This document shows, piece after piece, positions 35,597 to 45,021 of a stretch of 64,000 nucleotides of DNA (its first letter is position 1; each line of letters begins with the position of its first letter). Origin of the DNA: Microbispora amethystogenes (lineage in GTDB: Bacteria > Actinomycetota > Actinomycetes > Streptosporangiales > Streptosporangiaceae); NCBI RefSeq assembly GCF_016863015.1, contig NZ_BOOB01000001.1, positions 62,001-126,000 of the forward strand. The letters run 5' to 3'. Below the pieces are notes generated by a model that made no database searches, had not been told where the DNA came from, and saw only the letters and a program-made list of their open reading frames with translations. Position numbers and translations under genes: made by a program.

Positions 35597-37324
35597 ATGA
35601 CGCACGACCAGAATGGGCCGGTGAGCGGTGAGCGAAGGGCGCTCAGCCGGCGGTCCGTCCTGACGACGATAGGAGCCGTGCCGGTCATCACGGCCACGTC
35701 GGCGGTCCTGGGAGCCACCGAGGCCTCGGCGGCCACCGCGACCGTCAATCCGTCGGCGCAGCGGCAGACGATCAAGGGCTTCGGCGGTATGACCCACGCG
35801 GCCTGGGCCGGCGACCTGACGGCCGCCCAGCGGGACACGGCGTTCCAGACCGGCGAGGGCAAGCTGGGGTTCTCGATCCTGCGGATCCCCGTCGGCGAGA
35901 GCTCGGCCGACTTCGGCCGTGACCTGGCGACGGCGAAGCGCGCGGTCGAGCTCGGGGTGACCGTCTTCGCGTCGCCGTGGAATCCCCCCGCCAGCATGAT
36001 CGAGACGTTCAACCGCAGCGGCCAGACCAACGCCAAACGCCTCCGGTACGACCAGTACGCCGCGTACGCGACGCATCTGAACTCCTTCAGCACGTACATG
36101 AAGAACAACGGCGTGAACCTGTACGCCATCTCCGTGCAGAACGAGCCCGACTACGCGCACGACTGGACGTGGTGGACCACCACCGAGATGGTGAAGTTCC
36201 TGCGGGAGAACGCCGGCTCGATCAACACCAGGGTCATGGCGCCCGAGTCCTTCCAGTACGTGAAGAGCATGTCGGACCCGATCCTCAACGACGCCACGGC
36301 GCTCGCCAACACGGACATCATCGGGGCCCACCTCTACGGCACGTCCTACTCGAACTTCCCCTACCCCCTCTTCAAGCAGAAGGGCGCGGGCAAGGAACTC
36401 TGGATGACCGAGGTGTACTACCCCAACAGCACCGACTCGGCGGACACCTGGCCCCAGGCGCTCGACGTGGGCGAGCACATGCACCGCGCCATGGTGGAGG
36501 CCGAGTTCCAGGCGTACGTCTGGTGGTACATCCGGCGCAGCTACGGCCCCATGCGCGAGGACGGCCAGCTCAGCAAGCGCGGCGCCATCATGGCGCAGTT
36601 CGCCAGGTTCGTCCGCCCCGGGTACGTGCGGATCGACGCGACGGCGAACCCGGCGACGAACGTCTACGTCTCGGCGTACCGGAGCGGCGACACCGTCGTC
36701 ATCGTCGCCATCAACAAGAACACCTCCCCGGTGAGCCAGCAGTTCAGCGTGGCGGGCGCCGGCTCGGCCGGTGTCTCGTCGTGGGTGACCGACGGGAGCA
36801 GGAACGTCGCGCCCCAGTCGGCGACCACCATGTCGAACGGCTCCCTCACCGTCACGCTTCCCGCGCGCAGCATGACGACCTACGTGACCAGCCTCAGCGG
36901 CTCCTCGCCCTCCGCGACGCCCACGGTCACCCCCACCGTGACGCCCTCCCAGTCGCCGAGCCAGTCGCCCTCCCAGTCGCCCAGTCAGTCGCCCACCGGC
37001 GGCACCGGCGCGGCACGGGTCGCCTACACGATGAACACCTGGAGCAACGGCTTCACCGCCAGCATCAGCATCACCAACACCGGGTCGTCGACGATCAACG
37101 GCTGGACGCTGGCGTTCACCCTGCCCTCCGGACAGACCATCACCTCGGGCTGGAACGCCACCTACTCGCCCTCCAGCGGCCAGGTGAGCGCCCGCAACGT
37201 CGACTACAACGGCACGCTCGCCCCCGGGGCCACCGTCGACATCGGCTTCCAGGCGAGCCACACCGGCAACACGTCCAAGCCGACCTCCTTCACCCTCAAC
37301 GGCGTTCCCTGCACCGTGGTCTGA
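35597..37324 (+). CDS. secreted GH30 glycoside hydrolase with C-terminal CBM2
   Basis: 575 residues. Twin-arginine-type signal (RRALSRRSVLTTIGA near 13-27, cut near ASA at 45). Residues ~48-430 form a GH30 clan-A enzyme: acid/base Glu183 in SVQNEPDY and nucleophile Glu272 in WMTEVYY, most like subfamily 8 glucuronoxylan endoxylanases. A Pro/Ser/Thr linker with repeated SPSQ units (about 435-465) leads to a type 2 carbohydrate-binding module (WSNGFTASISITNTGSS, GWNATYSPSSGQ). It would cut glucuronoxylan outside the cell; exact subfamily specificity is inferred. Confidence 0.9.
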   Translation: MTHDQNGPVSGERRALSRRSVLTTIGAVPVITATSAVLGATEASAATATVNPSAQRQTIKGFGGMTHAAWAGDLTAAQRDTAFQTGEGKLGFSILRIPVGESSADFGRDLATAKRAVELGVTVFASPWNPPASMIETFNRSGQTNAKRLRYDQYAAYATHLNSFSTYMKNNGVNLYAISVQNEPDYAHDWTWWTTTEMVKFLRENAGSINTRVMAPESFQYVKSMSDPILNDATALANTDIIGAHLYGTSYSNFPYPLFKQKGAGKELWMTEVYYPNSTDSADTWPQALDVGEHMHRAMVEAEFQAYVWWYIRRSYGPMREDGQLSKRGAIMAQFARFVRPGYVRIDATANPATNVYVSAYRSGDTVVIVAINKNTSPVSQQFSVAGAGSAGVSSWVTDGSRNVAPQSATTMSNGSLTVTLPARSMTTYVTSLSGSSPSATPTVTPTVTPSQSPSQSPSQSPSQSPTGGTGAARVAYTMNTWSNGFTASISITNTGSSTINGWTLAFTLPSGQTITSGWNATYSPSSGQVSARNVDYNGTLAPGATVDIGFQASHTGNTSKPTSFTLNGVPCTVV

Positions 37325-37349
37325 CCGGCACCCTCGTCTGACCGGCACC

Positions 37350-37377
37350 GCGGCCCCTCTCCCAGGAGAGGGGCCGC
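37350..37377. terminator. bidirectional terminator between GH30 and the 11-gene operon
   Basis: Perfect 12-bp stem GCGGCCCCTCTC with loop CCAG, 25 bases after the GH30 stop and 10 bases after the stop of the convergent operon's last gene. Confidence 0.85.
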
Positions 37378-37387
37378 ACCCGCCGGG

Positions 37388-39355
37388 TCACCAGGGGCGT
37401 ACGAGCCGGGCGGGATCGAACCGGCCGTTCACCCGGGGGCCGGGCGGGTAGTTCAGAGTGATCTCGGTCAGTCTCCGCCCGGCCAGGTCGTCGCGGACCG
37501 CGCGGTAGCGCTCCGCGGCCCCGGACGCCCGGGAGTGCGGAGCGAGCGGGTGCCCGCCCAGGGCCCGCCCGTACCGGCTCACCTCCTCGACCCAGGCGGC
37601 GGGCTCCAGCAGGCCCGCGGCGGGCCGGGCCGCCCACCGGTGGACACCGGTGGACACGGGAAGGACCATGACAGCCGGAGCCGTGGAGGGGGAGAGGCGG
37701 CCGGCGAAGAACTCGTCGGCCCATCGTTCCGCCGCGTCCACCGCCGTCAGAGCGGGCAGCGGATCAGGCGCGTCCGGCGCGAGCCCCTGATCCAGCAGGA
37801 AGGCCGACCGGGTCACGAACTCCCCCGAGAGCCGCGGCAGCCGCTCCCGCACGTCGGCGACGAGGGTGAGCCCGTGCACGGGGAACCGCTCGCATCCGGT
37901 CATCCGCAGCCACGGCGTGCCGTCGCGGGGTCCCGCGCCCGGCCGCACCACCCGCAGCGCGCAGAACTCCACCGTCCTGAGGTACGCCGCGGCCTCCTCG
38001 GGCCCCGCCCCGCAGCCGGGGCAGGTGACGACCTCGACGGTGAGCGGGGGAGGGAAACGCGCCGTGCGGAGGAATCCCTCGGCCTCCCGGGTGGCGAGCC
38101 GGCGGAGGATCTCACCGGCCGATAGATCGCCGGAGGCGGCCGTTCGCCTCCGGTCCGCGGTCAGGCCGCGCGTCAGGCCCGCGACGCCCAGATCGGCCAG
38201 GGCCGCCCGAGCGTCACCGGTCAGCAACGCCCTGTCGGCGGCGGGCAACCCCGAGTCGATCCAGCTCGTCACCGCCGCCCGCCGCAGCGGACCGGCGAGA
38301 TCCGCACGCGCGCCGGTTGCAGGCCCCGTTCCGCGCCCGTTCTCAGGGCCGGTTCCGGCGCCGCTCGCGACATCGGCTCCCAGCAGGAACGCCGCCGCCC
38401 ACAGTTCCGCCGCGGTGCCCGGCGCCGTTCCGGCCTCCGCCAGGGCCCGCGCCCGGTCGCGGCCGCCGGAGGACGCGAGGTATTCCTCCAGACCTCCCAG
38501 GACGTCCGCCTGGTCGAGACCGAGCACGCCGCACCAGTCGCTCCATCGCCCGAAGGGATGCCGGACGAACTCCTCGCTCGTCGGCCGCAGAAAGCCGAGG
38601 AAGCAGGTGCCGAAGGCGTAGGTCACGGAGAAGTCCCAGGTGGAGGCGCCCTCCGCGCGCATCACCGCGCCCTTGTCGAAGCGCGGCGGCTCCCGCCAGC
38701 GGTCCGGGAGGAGGTCCGCGCTGGGCAGCAGGACCGTGGCGCGCCGCACGCCGTGATCGGTGTTGCCGGCGACGCTCGCGACCTCGTCGTGGTCGAGCAG
38801 GTGGGGCACGGCCGCCAGGACGAGGTGGTCACGCTCACGGAGGAAGAGATCGATCACCGTGTCGTCGTCGCGGATGTGGTCGGGAACTCCCGCCAGGTAG
38901 TCGCCGAGCTCCTTGGCCAGGCCGACCGGCAGGACGAGCCCCTGCGTGGGGACCCACTCGCCGGGGACCAGCCGCGCCCACGAGGCGCCGCCGGCCGCCG
39001 CCTGGCGGATCGCGTAGGAGTTGTAGGGCGAGTTCCAGTGGGCGTAGAGGGCGAGCGCGTCGTCCGGGCGGGCCGCGACCGCGGCCCGCAGATGGGCGGA
39101 GAACCCGTCCACGAGGAGCACGTCGTCCTGGAGGACGAGATGGTGGGTCGCGTCCGGGCTCCAGGCCGTCCACGCGCGCTTCGCCGTACGCAGCGGGCTG
39201 GGAAACGAGCCGGGGTCGGGGTCGGGGACCGGCACGAGCCGCAGCGGAGCGCACGCCTCGGCGATCCGGGGAATCCTGTCCCCTCTGGCCGGGTGGTACA
39301 TGACGGCGACGCTGATGCGCGGGAACCCGGAGGAACCGTCGAGCCGATCCGTCAT
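37388..39355 (-). CDS. large glycosyltransferase-like protein with uncharacterised C-terminal half
   Basis: 655 residues. The N-terminal ~200 look like a GT-A-type glycosyltransferase: SVAVMYHPARGDRIPRI at the start, HHLVLQDDVLLVDGF (DxD-like) near 90-105, and PNNSY-like turn NSPYNSYAIRQ. The remainder has no recognised domain; it holds CPGCGAG near 450 (a lone CxxC) and several Arg/Ala helices. Its ATG overlaps the stop of the GT2 gene (ATGA). It is the last gene in the operon. It may modify the operon's product with a sugar, or may have been recruited for another group transfer. Confidence 0.7.
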   Translation of the reverse strand: MTDRLDGSSGFPRISVAVMYHPARGDRIPRIAEACAPLRLVPVPDPDPGSFPSPLRTAKRAWTAWSPDATHHLVLQDDVLLVDGFSAHLRAAVAARPDDALALYAHWNSPYNSYAIRQAAAGGASWARLVPGEWVPTQGLVLPVGLAKELGDYLAGVPDHIRDDDTVIDLFLRERDHLVLAAVPHLLDHDEVASVAGNTDHGVRRATVLLPSADLLPDRWREPPRFDKGAVMRAEGASTWDFSVTYAFGTCFLGFLRPTSEEFVRHPFGRWSDWCGVLGLDQADVLGGLEEYLASSGGRDRARALAEAGTAPGTAAELWAAAFLLGADVASGAGTGPENGRGTGPATGARADLAGPLRRAAVTSWIDSGLPAADRALLTGDARAALADLGVAGLTRGLTADRRRTAASGDLSAGEILRRLATREAEGFLRTARFPPPLTVEVVTCPGCGAGPEEAAAYLRTVEFCALRVVRPGAGPRDGTPWLRMTGCERFPVHGLTLVADVRERLPRLSGEFVTRSAFLLDQGLAPDAPDPLPALTAVDAAERWADEFFAGRLSPSTAPAVMVLPVSTGVHRWAARPAAGLLEPAAWVEEVSRYGRALGGHPLAPHSRASGAAERYRAVRDDLAGRRLTEITLNYPPGPRVNGRFDPARLVRPW

Positions 39356-40587
39356 CGCTCCTCACTTTGGGTGGTCTCCGCCGAGGGCAGCCACCGGACG
39401 CGCCGGCCGATCCGGGCCGCCTCGCTCTCCAGGAGGTCCACCGCCCACCGGGGATAGGCGCGCAGGGAGGGGGCGAGCAGGCAGAGATCGAAGGTGGCGG
39501 GCTCCAGCAGCGTGCGGAAACCGTGCAGCGGCAGCACCTCGATGCCGGGGAAGTTCCGGCGCGCCTCCTGCGCGAGTCCGGGATCCGGCTCGACACAGAG
39601 GTCGCCGCCGTTCACGGCGTACAGGCAGTCGGCCCCGAACAGGGCCGTGGCGGGGCCGGGATCGACCGGCGGGCCGGACGGCCGGAGCCGGGCCAGGCCG
39701 ATCCGGTTCCGGTACGCGGCCCGCAACTCGGCGAGCCGCGGATGGAGCTCGTGCGCCCAGCAGACCGTGGAGACCTCGACGACCGGATCGGGGTGCTTCC
39801 GCAGCAGGAGCGCGGCGTGCTTCTCGTAGCTGGGGCGCAGCGCGGCGAGGTCGCGGGTGTGCGGGATCTCGACGCAGGCCGCCCGGCGGGCCAGGGTGAA
39901 CCTCAGCCCCTTCTCGTACAGGCGCCGGCCCAGCTCGACGTCCTCACCGCTCCAGCCCACGAAGTCGTCGTCGAAGCCCCCGGCCAGGTGGAAGTCCGCG
40001 GCGCCGACGGACACGTTGCCGGTCCAGTAGAAGATCCACGGAGCGGCGTACCGGTCGATGTCCTCTCCGAGGCTCCGGTAGCACGGCTCCCGCATGTCCC
40101 GGTGCCGCCCGCTCCGGGTGAACCGGTCGATCAGCTCGTCGGGGGGCTCGTCGAGATCGCCGGTGGAGACCCGGTTCGCCGGGTCGTGGTCGTAGCCGAA
40201 GATGTAACCGATCACGGCCCGGCCGCCGCCCTCGTGCGCGGCCAGGTGCCCGCTCAGCAGGTGGCGGGAGGCGAGCATCCCGCTGTCGAGGAACACGAGG
40301 ATCCGCCCCTCGGCCCGCGCCGCGCCGAGGTTGCGTGCCTGCCCGGCCCGGAAGCCGAGGTCCCGCTGGTAGACGTATCCGATCCGGAGGGTCCCGGCAT
40401 GGCCCTCGGCCACGAGCCGGGTGTCGTCACTCGACCCGTCGTCGGCGACGATCACCTCGTACCGGTCGCGGGGCATGTCCTGGTCGGCCAGGGAGCGCAG
40501 CGTGCGGTCCAGCTCCCGCGCCCGGTTGTAGGTGGGGATGACGACCGACACCTCCGGTGCGCCGTGCCCGGCCGGCCGCTCAGCCAA
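39352..40587 (-). CDS. family 2 glycosyltransferase with extra C-terminal region
   Basis: 411 residues. GT2 signature: VSVVIPTYNRARELDRTLRS near 13-32, VIVADDGSSDDT near 44, the metal-binding region ILVFLDSGML near 95, and GWSGEDVELGRRLYEKG near 205-220 (acceptor-site ED motif). The last ~130 residues (ATALFGADCLYAVNGGD onward) are not part of GT2 and resemble no family I can name. TTG start at 40587 with GGAGG 6 bases upstream, overlapping the substrate-binding protein gene by 8 bases. It probably glycosylates the operon's product. Confidence 0.82.
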   Translation of the reverse strand: MAERPAGHGAPEVSVVIPTYNRARELDRTLRSLADQDMPRDRYEVIVADDGSSDDTRLVAEGHAGTLRIGYVYQRDLGFRAGQARNLGAARAEGRILVFLDSGMLASRHLLSGHLAAHEGGGRAVIGYIFGYDHDPANRVSTGDLDEPPDELIDRFTRSGRHRDMREPCYRSLGEDIDRYAAPWIFYWTGNVSVGAADFHLAGGFDDDFVGWSGEDVELGRRLYEKGLRFTLARRAACVEIPHTRDLAALRPSYEKHAALLLRKHPDPVVEVSTVCWAHELHPRLAELRAAYRNRIGLARLRPSGPPVDPGPATALFGADCLYAVNGGDLCVEPDPGLAQEARRNFPGIEVLPLHGFRTLLEPATFDLCLLAPSLRAYPRWAVDLLESEAARIGRRVRWLPSAETTQSEER

Positions 40588-41608
40588 CGAGGGCCTCCTT
40601 CGCCAGGCTGGTGTCCAGCACCGAGGAGACGGGAGGCAGCGAGCTCATGCCCCGGGCCCGCAGACCGGCGTAGACGGGACCCGCCAGCCGGTCGGGGTCG
40701 ATCGAGCCCAGGCCGCGATCACCGGCGGAGCCGCGGATGAGCGCGCCCTGCACCTCGTTCTCCCGCCGGGCCGCCGCCGGGTCGAGCCCGAGGTCCTTGC
40801 CGTACTTCTCCACGGCCAGCCTGGTCCCGAGCGCCGGGTCCTTCAGGTTCTGCCGGTATCCGCGGATCACCGCGCGCAGGTAGCCGACGAAACGCGCCCG
40901 GTCGGCGGCGAGGTCGGCGCGCCTGACCGCCATGACGAGCGCGTAGTCGGGCATGCCCAGCTGTCCCTGGGTCACGCTGACCACGCGTACGCCCTGCTGC
41001 TCCAGCGCGATCGGCTGGGCGGTGACGTAGCAGGCCATGACGTCGCAGTCCCCCTTGGTGAGCGCCGTGGTGCCGGCGCCGACCGGAACCCGTTCGTACC
41101 GGACGGGCAGTTTGTTGACCTTCAGGATCGCCTCCACCATCACCTCCGCGCCGGGGGACAGGCCGATGCGCCGGCCCACGAGATCCTTGGCGGTGCGCAC
41201 CGGGTTGGACGCGAGGCTGACGAAGCCGCCCGGGCTCTCCTGGAAGACGGCGCCGATCGCGACCAGGTCGGCCTCGCTCTCCCGGGCCTTGACGAGGGCG
41301 CCGAAGTCGACCAGTGCGACGTCCGCGCCTCCCGCGGTGACGACGCTGACGGCGTCGGGGATGTTCGGCCCGCCGGCGAGAAGCGGCGCCGACAGTCCTT
41401 CCTCCTTGAAGTACCCCTGTTCCTCGGCGATGTAGAAGCCGGCGAACGTCACGGTCTTCAGCCAGGATAACTGGGTACGCACCACCTTCCCGCCGTCCGC
41501 GGACCCGCCGCCCGGCGACGGAGAACACGCCGTGAGCAGCCCCGCGGCGCTCATTCCGCCGAGGGCCACGGTGGTGCGCAGGAACCCGCGCCGGGAGAAC
41601 TGGTCCAC
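40580..41608 (-). CDS. ABC importer substrate-binding lipoprotein (NMT1/SsuA-like)
   Basis: 342 residues from GTG 41608. Twin-arginine motif SRRGFLRTT at 5-13 and lipobox LLTAC with Cys28. The mature part is a periplasmic-binding fold of the NMT1/THI5/SsuA type: LSWLKTVTFAGFYIAEEQGY near 48, DVALVDFGALV near 100, AKDLVGRRIGLSPG near 145. Relatives bind HMP, riboflavin, taurine, nitrate or alkylsulfonates. Together with two permeases and an ATPase it makes a complete importer. The ligand is unknown; an aromatic or sulfonated precursor is possible. Confidence 0.85.
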   Translation of the reverse strand: MDQFSRRGFLRTTVALGGMSAAGLLTACSPSPGGGSADGGKVVRTQLSWLKTVTFAGFYIAEEQGYFKEEGLSAPLLAGGPNIPDAVSVVTAGGADVALVDFGALVKARESEADLVAIGAVFQESPGGFVSLASNPVRTAKDLVGRRIGLSPGAEVMVEAILKVNKLPVRYERVPVGAGTTALTKGDCDVMACYVTAQPIALEQQGVRVVSVTQGQLGMPDYALVMAVRRADLAADRARFVGYLRAVIRGYRQNLKDPALGTRLAVEKYGKDLGLDPAAARRENEVQGALIRGSAGDRGLGSIDPDRLAGPVYAGLRARGMSSLPPVSSVLDTSLAKEALVG

Positions 41609-41637
41609 TATGAGTCCGTCCTTTTCTTGGTGCTGTT

Positions 41638-42399
41638 TCAGTGCTTGTGCAGGGAGAGGCGGGCGCGGGTCCTCCGCTCGGCGAGGTCCATGACCTCGTA
41701 CGCGAGCAGGGAACTGGCCAGCGAGGTCAGCAGGATCGCCCACACCGTGGGCGTGTCCAGGAGCCCCTGGGAGCGCGCCAGCAGAGCGCCGAGCCCGTCG
41801 TTGGCGGTGAGGAACTCCGCGGTGAGCGTGGCGAGCACCCCGACACAGGAGGTGAGCTTGGCCGCCTGCACCAGTTCCGGCAGGGCGACGGGAAGCGAGA
41901 CGTGCCACAGGAGCCTGCCCCGGCCGCCCCCGGTGACCCGGACGACGTCGGCGAGGGCGGGCGGGATCCGCCACAGCGCGGCGCCGACCAGGGCGAAGGA
42001 GGGAAAGAAGCTGAGGATCGCCGCGGTGGCCACCGCGGCCGGCCCGCCGTAGCCGAAGAACGTGGCGATCAGCGGGCTCAGGGCGAGCACCGGCACGCAC
42101 CGCATGATCATTCCGGCGGCGCGGGTGAGCGGCTCCACCATCGGGAGGAGGTGCGAGACGATCGCGAGCGCCGTGCCGGACGCCAGTCCCAGCGCGGTGC
42201 CGGCGACGGCACGCGACACGGTGAGCGCCAGCGCGCCCGGGTCCGCGACCTTGGCGGCCAGGCTCTCCGCCACCCTCGCCGGATCGGGCACCAGCAGCGC
42301 CGGCACGGCGCCGCTCGCGCGCACCAGGACCCAGGCAACGGGGAGGACGACCAGGACGACGCCGTATCCGAGCAGCCGGTGCGCACCTGCGCGGCTCAT
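41638..42399 (-). CDS. ABC importer permease (SsuC/TauC-like), subunit 1
   Basis: 253 residues with about six hydrophobic segments and the permease EAA loop VVRVTGGGRGRLLWHVSLPVALPEL near 165-190. Its ATG overlaps the stop of the second permease (ATGA). Forms the channel with the neighbouring permease. Confidence 0.87.
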   Translation of the reverse strand: MSRAGAHRLLGYGVVLVVLPVAWVLVRASGAVPALLVPDPARVAESLAAKVADPGALALTVSRAVAGTALGLASGTALAIVSHLLPMVEPLTRAAGMIMRCVPVLALSPLIATFFGYGGPAAVATAAILSFFPSFALVGAALWRIPPALADVVRVTGGGRGRLLWHVSLPVALPELVQAAKLTSCVGVLATLTAEFLTANDGLGALLARSQGLLDTPTVWAILLTSLASSLLAYEVMDLAERRTRARLSLHKH

Positions 42400-43160
42400 G
42401 CGGCGCTCCCGGTGGTTCCGCGGCGGCGGTGGACCGTCCGGGCCAGCCGGGCGAACACCGCGTAGACGATCGAGGACATCCCGACGACGAGCACGCTGAC
42501 CGTCGCCACCAGGTCGTCCTGCCCGTCCCGCAGCCCCGAGACCAGCAGGACGCCGAGCCCGCGCTCGGCGCCGAACCACTCGCCGATGAGCGCTCCGAGA
42601 AGGGCTCCGGGCACGGCGAACTTGATCCCTTCGACCACGTACGGGAGAGCGCCCGCCGCCTCGACCAGGCGCAGGCGGCGCCACCGCCCCGCGCCGTGCA
42701 CGGCGAGCAGGTCGCGCAGCCCCCGGGGGACGGCCTTCAGCCCGGCCTCGGCCGCGGAGAAGACCGGCAGGGCCACGCTGATCGCGGCGGCGATCACCGG
42801 TATGGCCTCGCGTTGCACGGACGAGGTCAGCAGCGGCCCGAGCGCGACCAGCGGAAGGGCGTAGCAGATCAGCATGAGGAGCTGGAGCGGCCCGCGCGCT
42901 CCGGCCGCGGCGCCGGCCGACCAGGCCGCCACGACCGCGAGTGCGGTGCCGGCGACCAGGCCGTACGCGGCCTCCAGCAGGGTGACGCCGGCCGCCTCGG
43001 TCAGCAGCTCCCGGCGGCCGGTCAGCACGGGCCAGATCGACGCCGGGCCGGCGGCGCCGAACCGGTCCCACACCAGCAGGGCGGCGGACACCAGCAGCAC
43101 CCCGCCCAGGAGGGCCGTGGCCGTCCGGTGAGCGCGGCCGCGGAGAGCTGGACTAGGCAT
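42396..43160 (-). CDS. ABC importer permease, subunit 2
   Basis: 254 residues from ATG 43160, which overlaps the ATPase stop by 8 bases; an upstream in-frame start at 43175 would overlap more. Six or so hydrophobic segments and the EAA-type loop LLAVHGAGRWRRLRLVEAAGALPYV near 165-190. It differs clearly from the other permease, so the importer is heteromeric. Confidence 0.85.
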   Translation of the reverse strand: MPSPALRGRAHRTATALLGGVLLVSAALLVWDRFGAAGPASIWPVLTGRRELLTEAAGVTLLEAAYGLVAGTALAVVAAWSAGAAAGARGPLQLLMLICYALPLVALGPLLTSSVQREAIPVIAAAISVALPVFSAAEAGLKAVPRGLRDLLAVHGAGRWRRLRLVEAAGALPYVVEGIKFAVPGALLGALIGEWFGAERGLGVLLVSGLRDGQDDLVATVSVLVVGMSSIVYAVFARLARTVHRRRGTTGSAA

Positions 43161-43938
43161 CGAGCGCCTCGACACACTCCTGTACGGCGTGCCGGAACGT
43201 CTCGTCCGGGACCTCGGGCCGGGGGCGTGCCATCGGCACCGTGATCTCCCTGACGATGGTGGACGGGCGACCCGACATGACCACGACGCGGTCGGCCAGC
43301 AGCACCGCCTCCTCGACCGCGTGGGTGATCAGAACGGTGGTCGGGCGGACGACGGTCCAGACGCGTTCCAGCTCACGGTTCAACCGGCGCCGGGTGATGG
43401 CGTCGAGTGCCCCGAAGGGCTCGTCCAGGAGCAGCAGCGACGGCTCCATGACCAGCGCCCGCGCCAGCGCGACCCGCTGGCGCATCCCGCCGGACGCCTC
43501 GTGGGGGCGCAGGTGGGCGAGGCTCGCCAGGCCGACGAGCTCCAGGATCTCGTCGACGCGCTCCCGGTCCGGCCGCCGTCCCGCGACGCGGTAGGCGAAC
43601 TCCACGTTGCGCCGCAGCGAGGCCCAGGGGAGGAGCGCCGGGTCCTGGAAGGCCATGCCGATGCGGTGTTCCCGCGCCAGCCGGTCCGGTGGACCGCCGC
43701 AGCAGGTGATCGTGCCGTCGGTGGGCGTCTCCAGCCCGGCGATCATCCGGAGCAGCGTCGTCTTCCCGCAGCCCGACGGGCCGATGATCGCGAGGAACTC
43801 CGAGGTGCGGACCTTCAGGCTGACGTCGTGCACGGCCCGCACGGCCCGCCGGCCGGAACCGTAGCTCTTGGACAGCGCCTGGCCGTGGATCGCCACATCG
43901 CTCCCGGCCGTCGAGGCTCCGTCGTCGTGTGCGCTCAC
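43153..43938 (-). CDS. ABC importer ATPase (SsuB/TauB-like)
   Basis: 261 residues from GTG 43938 (overlaps the Rieske gene stop, GTGA). Walker A GPSGCGKTTLLRM near 57-69, Q-loop MAFQDPALLPW, signature ASGGMRQRVALARAL near 150, Walker B SLLLLDEPFGALD, H-loop LITHAVEEAV. It powers the importer whose permeases and binding protein follow in the operon. Confidence 0.92.
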   Translation of the reverse strand: MSAHDDGASTAGSDVAIHGQALSKSYGSGRRAVRAVHDVSLKVRTSEFLAIIGPSGCGKTTLLRMIAGLETPTDGTITCCGGPPDRLAREHRIGMAFQDPALLPWASLRRNVEFAYRVAGRRPDRERVDEILELVGLASLAHLRPHEASGGMRQRVALARALVMEPSLLLLDEPFGALDAITRRRLNRELERVWTVVRPTTVLITHAVEEAVLLADRVVVMSGRPSTIVREITVPMARPRPEVPDETFRHAVQECVEALDA

Positions 43939-45002
43939 CGAGCGGCCCCGTGCGCGAGGCGGACGCCCGGCCATCGGTCGCCGGGAGGGCCGGCCTCCTC
44001 CACGTAGGACTGCCACCTCGACCGCAGCAGCCGTTCGGCCGCCGCGGCGACCGGGTTGAGCTCGCAGCGCGGTTCGTCCGGCCGGGTCTCCCAGGCGATC
44101 TGCTCGCGCACCCCGATCCAGGCGTCCTGTTCCTGGATCCGGGCGAGCACCAGACGGCGGAAGAACGGCTCGGCGAACTGGCGCAGGCGCCTGGTGCCCC
44201 GCCGGGCCTTGATGTACAGCGTGATGTAGACGGCGACCCGGTCCCGGCTCTCCGGCCGGAAGAAGGCCCACACCACCATCCCGTCCCCGAGACGCGCGTG
44301 GTGGTGGGGATAGTCGTAGTACACCTCCAGCGGGTAGGTCACCGTGGAGGCGTCACGGTCGGAGCCGAGCAGCATCCGGAGCGTACGCTCCGCCCGGCTC
44401 TGCCCGCTGGTCACCTCGTACGCCCCGAAGACGCGGCGCTCGTCGCTCTCGAGGTCGCGCAGGCGCAGCCGTGACCAGGGCTGATACTTCCGGTGCAGGT
44501 GGAAGTGGGTGTAGTCCATCCCGTTGACCAGGCCGACGCCGTAGTGGTTCGGAAAGACCCGGTCCTGCCGGAACGAGAACCACTCGCCGCCGTCCCACTG
44601 CGAGGTGTCCGGCGGCTGCGGAGGCAGCGGGTCGGCGGGCTCGGGGACGAACCAGACGAGGCCGCTGCGCTCGACGACGGGAAAGCTCCGCACCCGCAGG
44701 CGGGGAAGCGGCGCCTCCTCCTCCCAGTAGGGGATCCGGGCGAGCGCGCCGTCCGGGCCGTACTCCCATCCGTGGTAGGGGCAGACGATGCGGCAGTCAC
44801 GCACCTCGCCCTCGTGGAGCGCGACGCGGCGGTGCGCGCAGGCGTTGTCGAGACAGTGGACCGCACCGTGAACGTCACGGAAGACGACGAAGGAACGGCC
44901 GAGGAAACGGACCTCCCTGGCCTGTTCCGGACCCAGTTCGTCGCTGCGGCAGGCCGGATACCAGCAGCGGGGGTCCACACCGATGTCGCAGAGGTTGCTC
45001 AA
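43935..45002 (-). CDS. Rieske non-heme iron oxygenase
   Basis: 355 residues from TTG 45002 (AGGAG 5 bases upstream); an upstream GTG at 45035 lacks a ribosome site. Rieske ligands Cys55-x-His57 and Cys74-x2-His77 (CAHRRV, CPYHGWEYG). The mononuclear iron region is VNGMDYTHFHLHRKYQPW near 155-172. It resembles single-component-like oxygenases of the vanillate/ketosteroid or choline group, needing a separate reductase that is not in the window. It should hydroxylate, demethylate or oxidatively rearrange the pathway intermediate. Confidence 0.85.
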   Translation of the reverse strand: MSNLCDIGVDPRCWYPACRSDELGPEQAREVRFLGRSFVVFRDVHGAVHCLDNACAHRRVALHEGEVRDCRIVCPYHGWEYGPDGALARIPYWEEEAPLPRLRVRSFPVVERSGLVWFVPEPADPLPPQPPDTSQWDGGEWFSFRQDRVFPNHYGVGLVNGMDYTHFHLHRKYQPWSRLRLRDLESDERRVFGAYEVTSGQSRAERTLRMLLGSDRDASTVTYPLEVYYDYPHHHARLGDGMVVWAFFRPESRDRVAVYITLYIKARRGTRRLRQFAEPFFRRLVLARIQEQDAWIGVREQIAWETRPDEPRCELNPVAAAAERLLRSRWQSYVEEAGPPGDRWPGVRLAHGAAR

Positions 45003-45021
45003 TCTTTCTCCTGTTGTGCGT

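Noticed and set aside
35519-37348. 609-residue open frame on the minus strand opposite the GH30 gene
   Set aside because: The plus strand has a signal peptide, catalytic motifs and a CBM2. The opposite frame is a by-product of GC-rich third positions.
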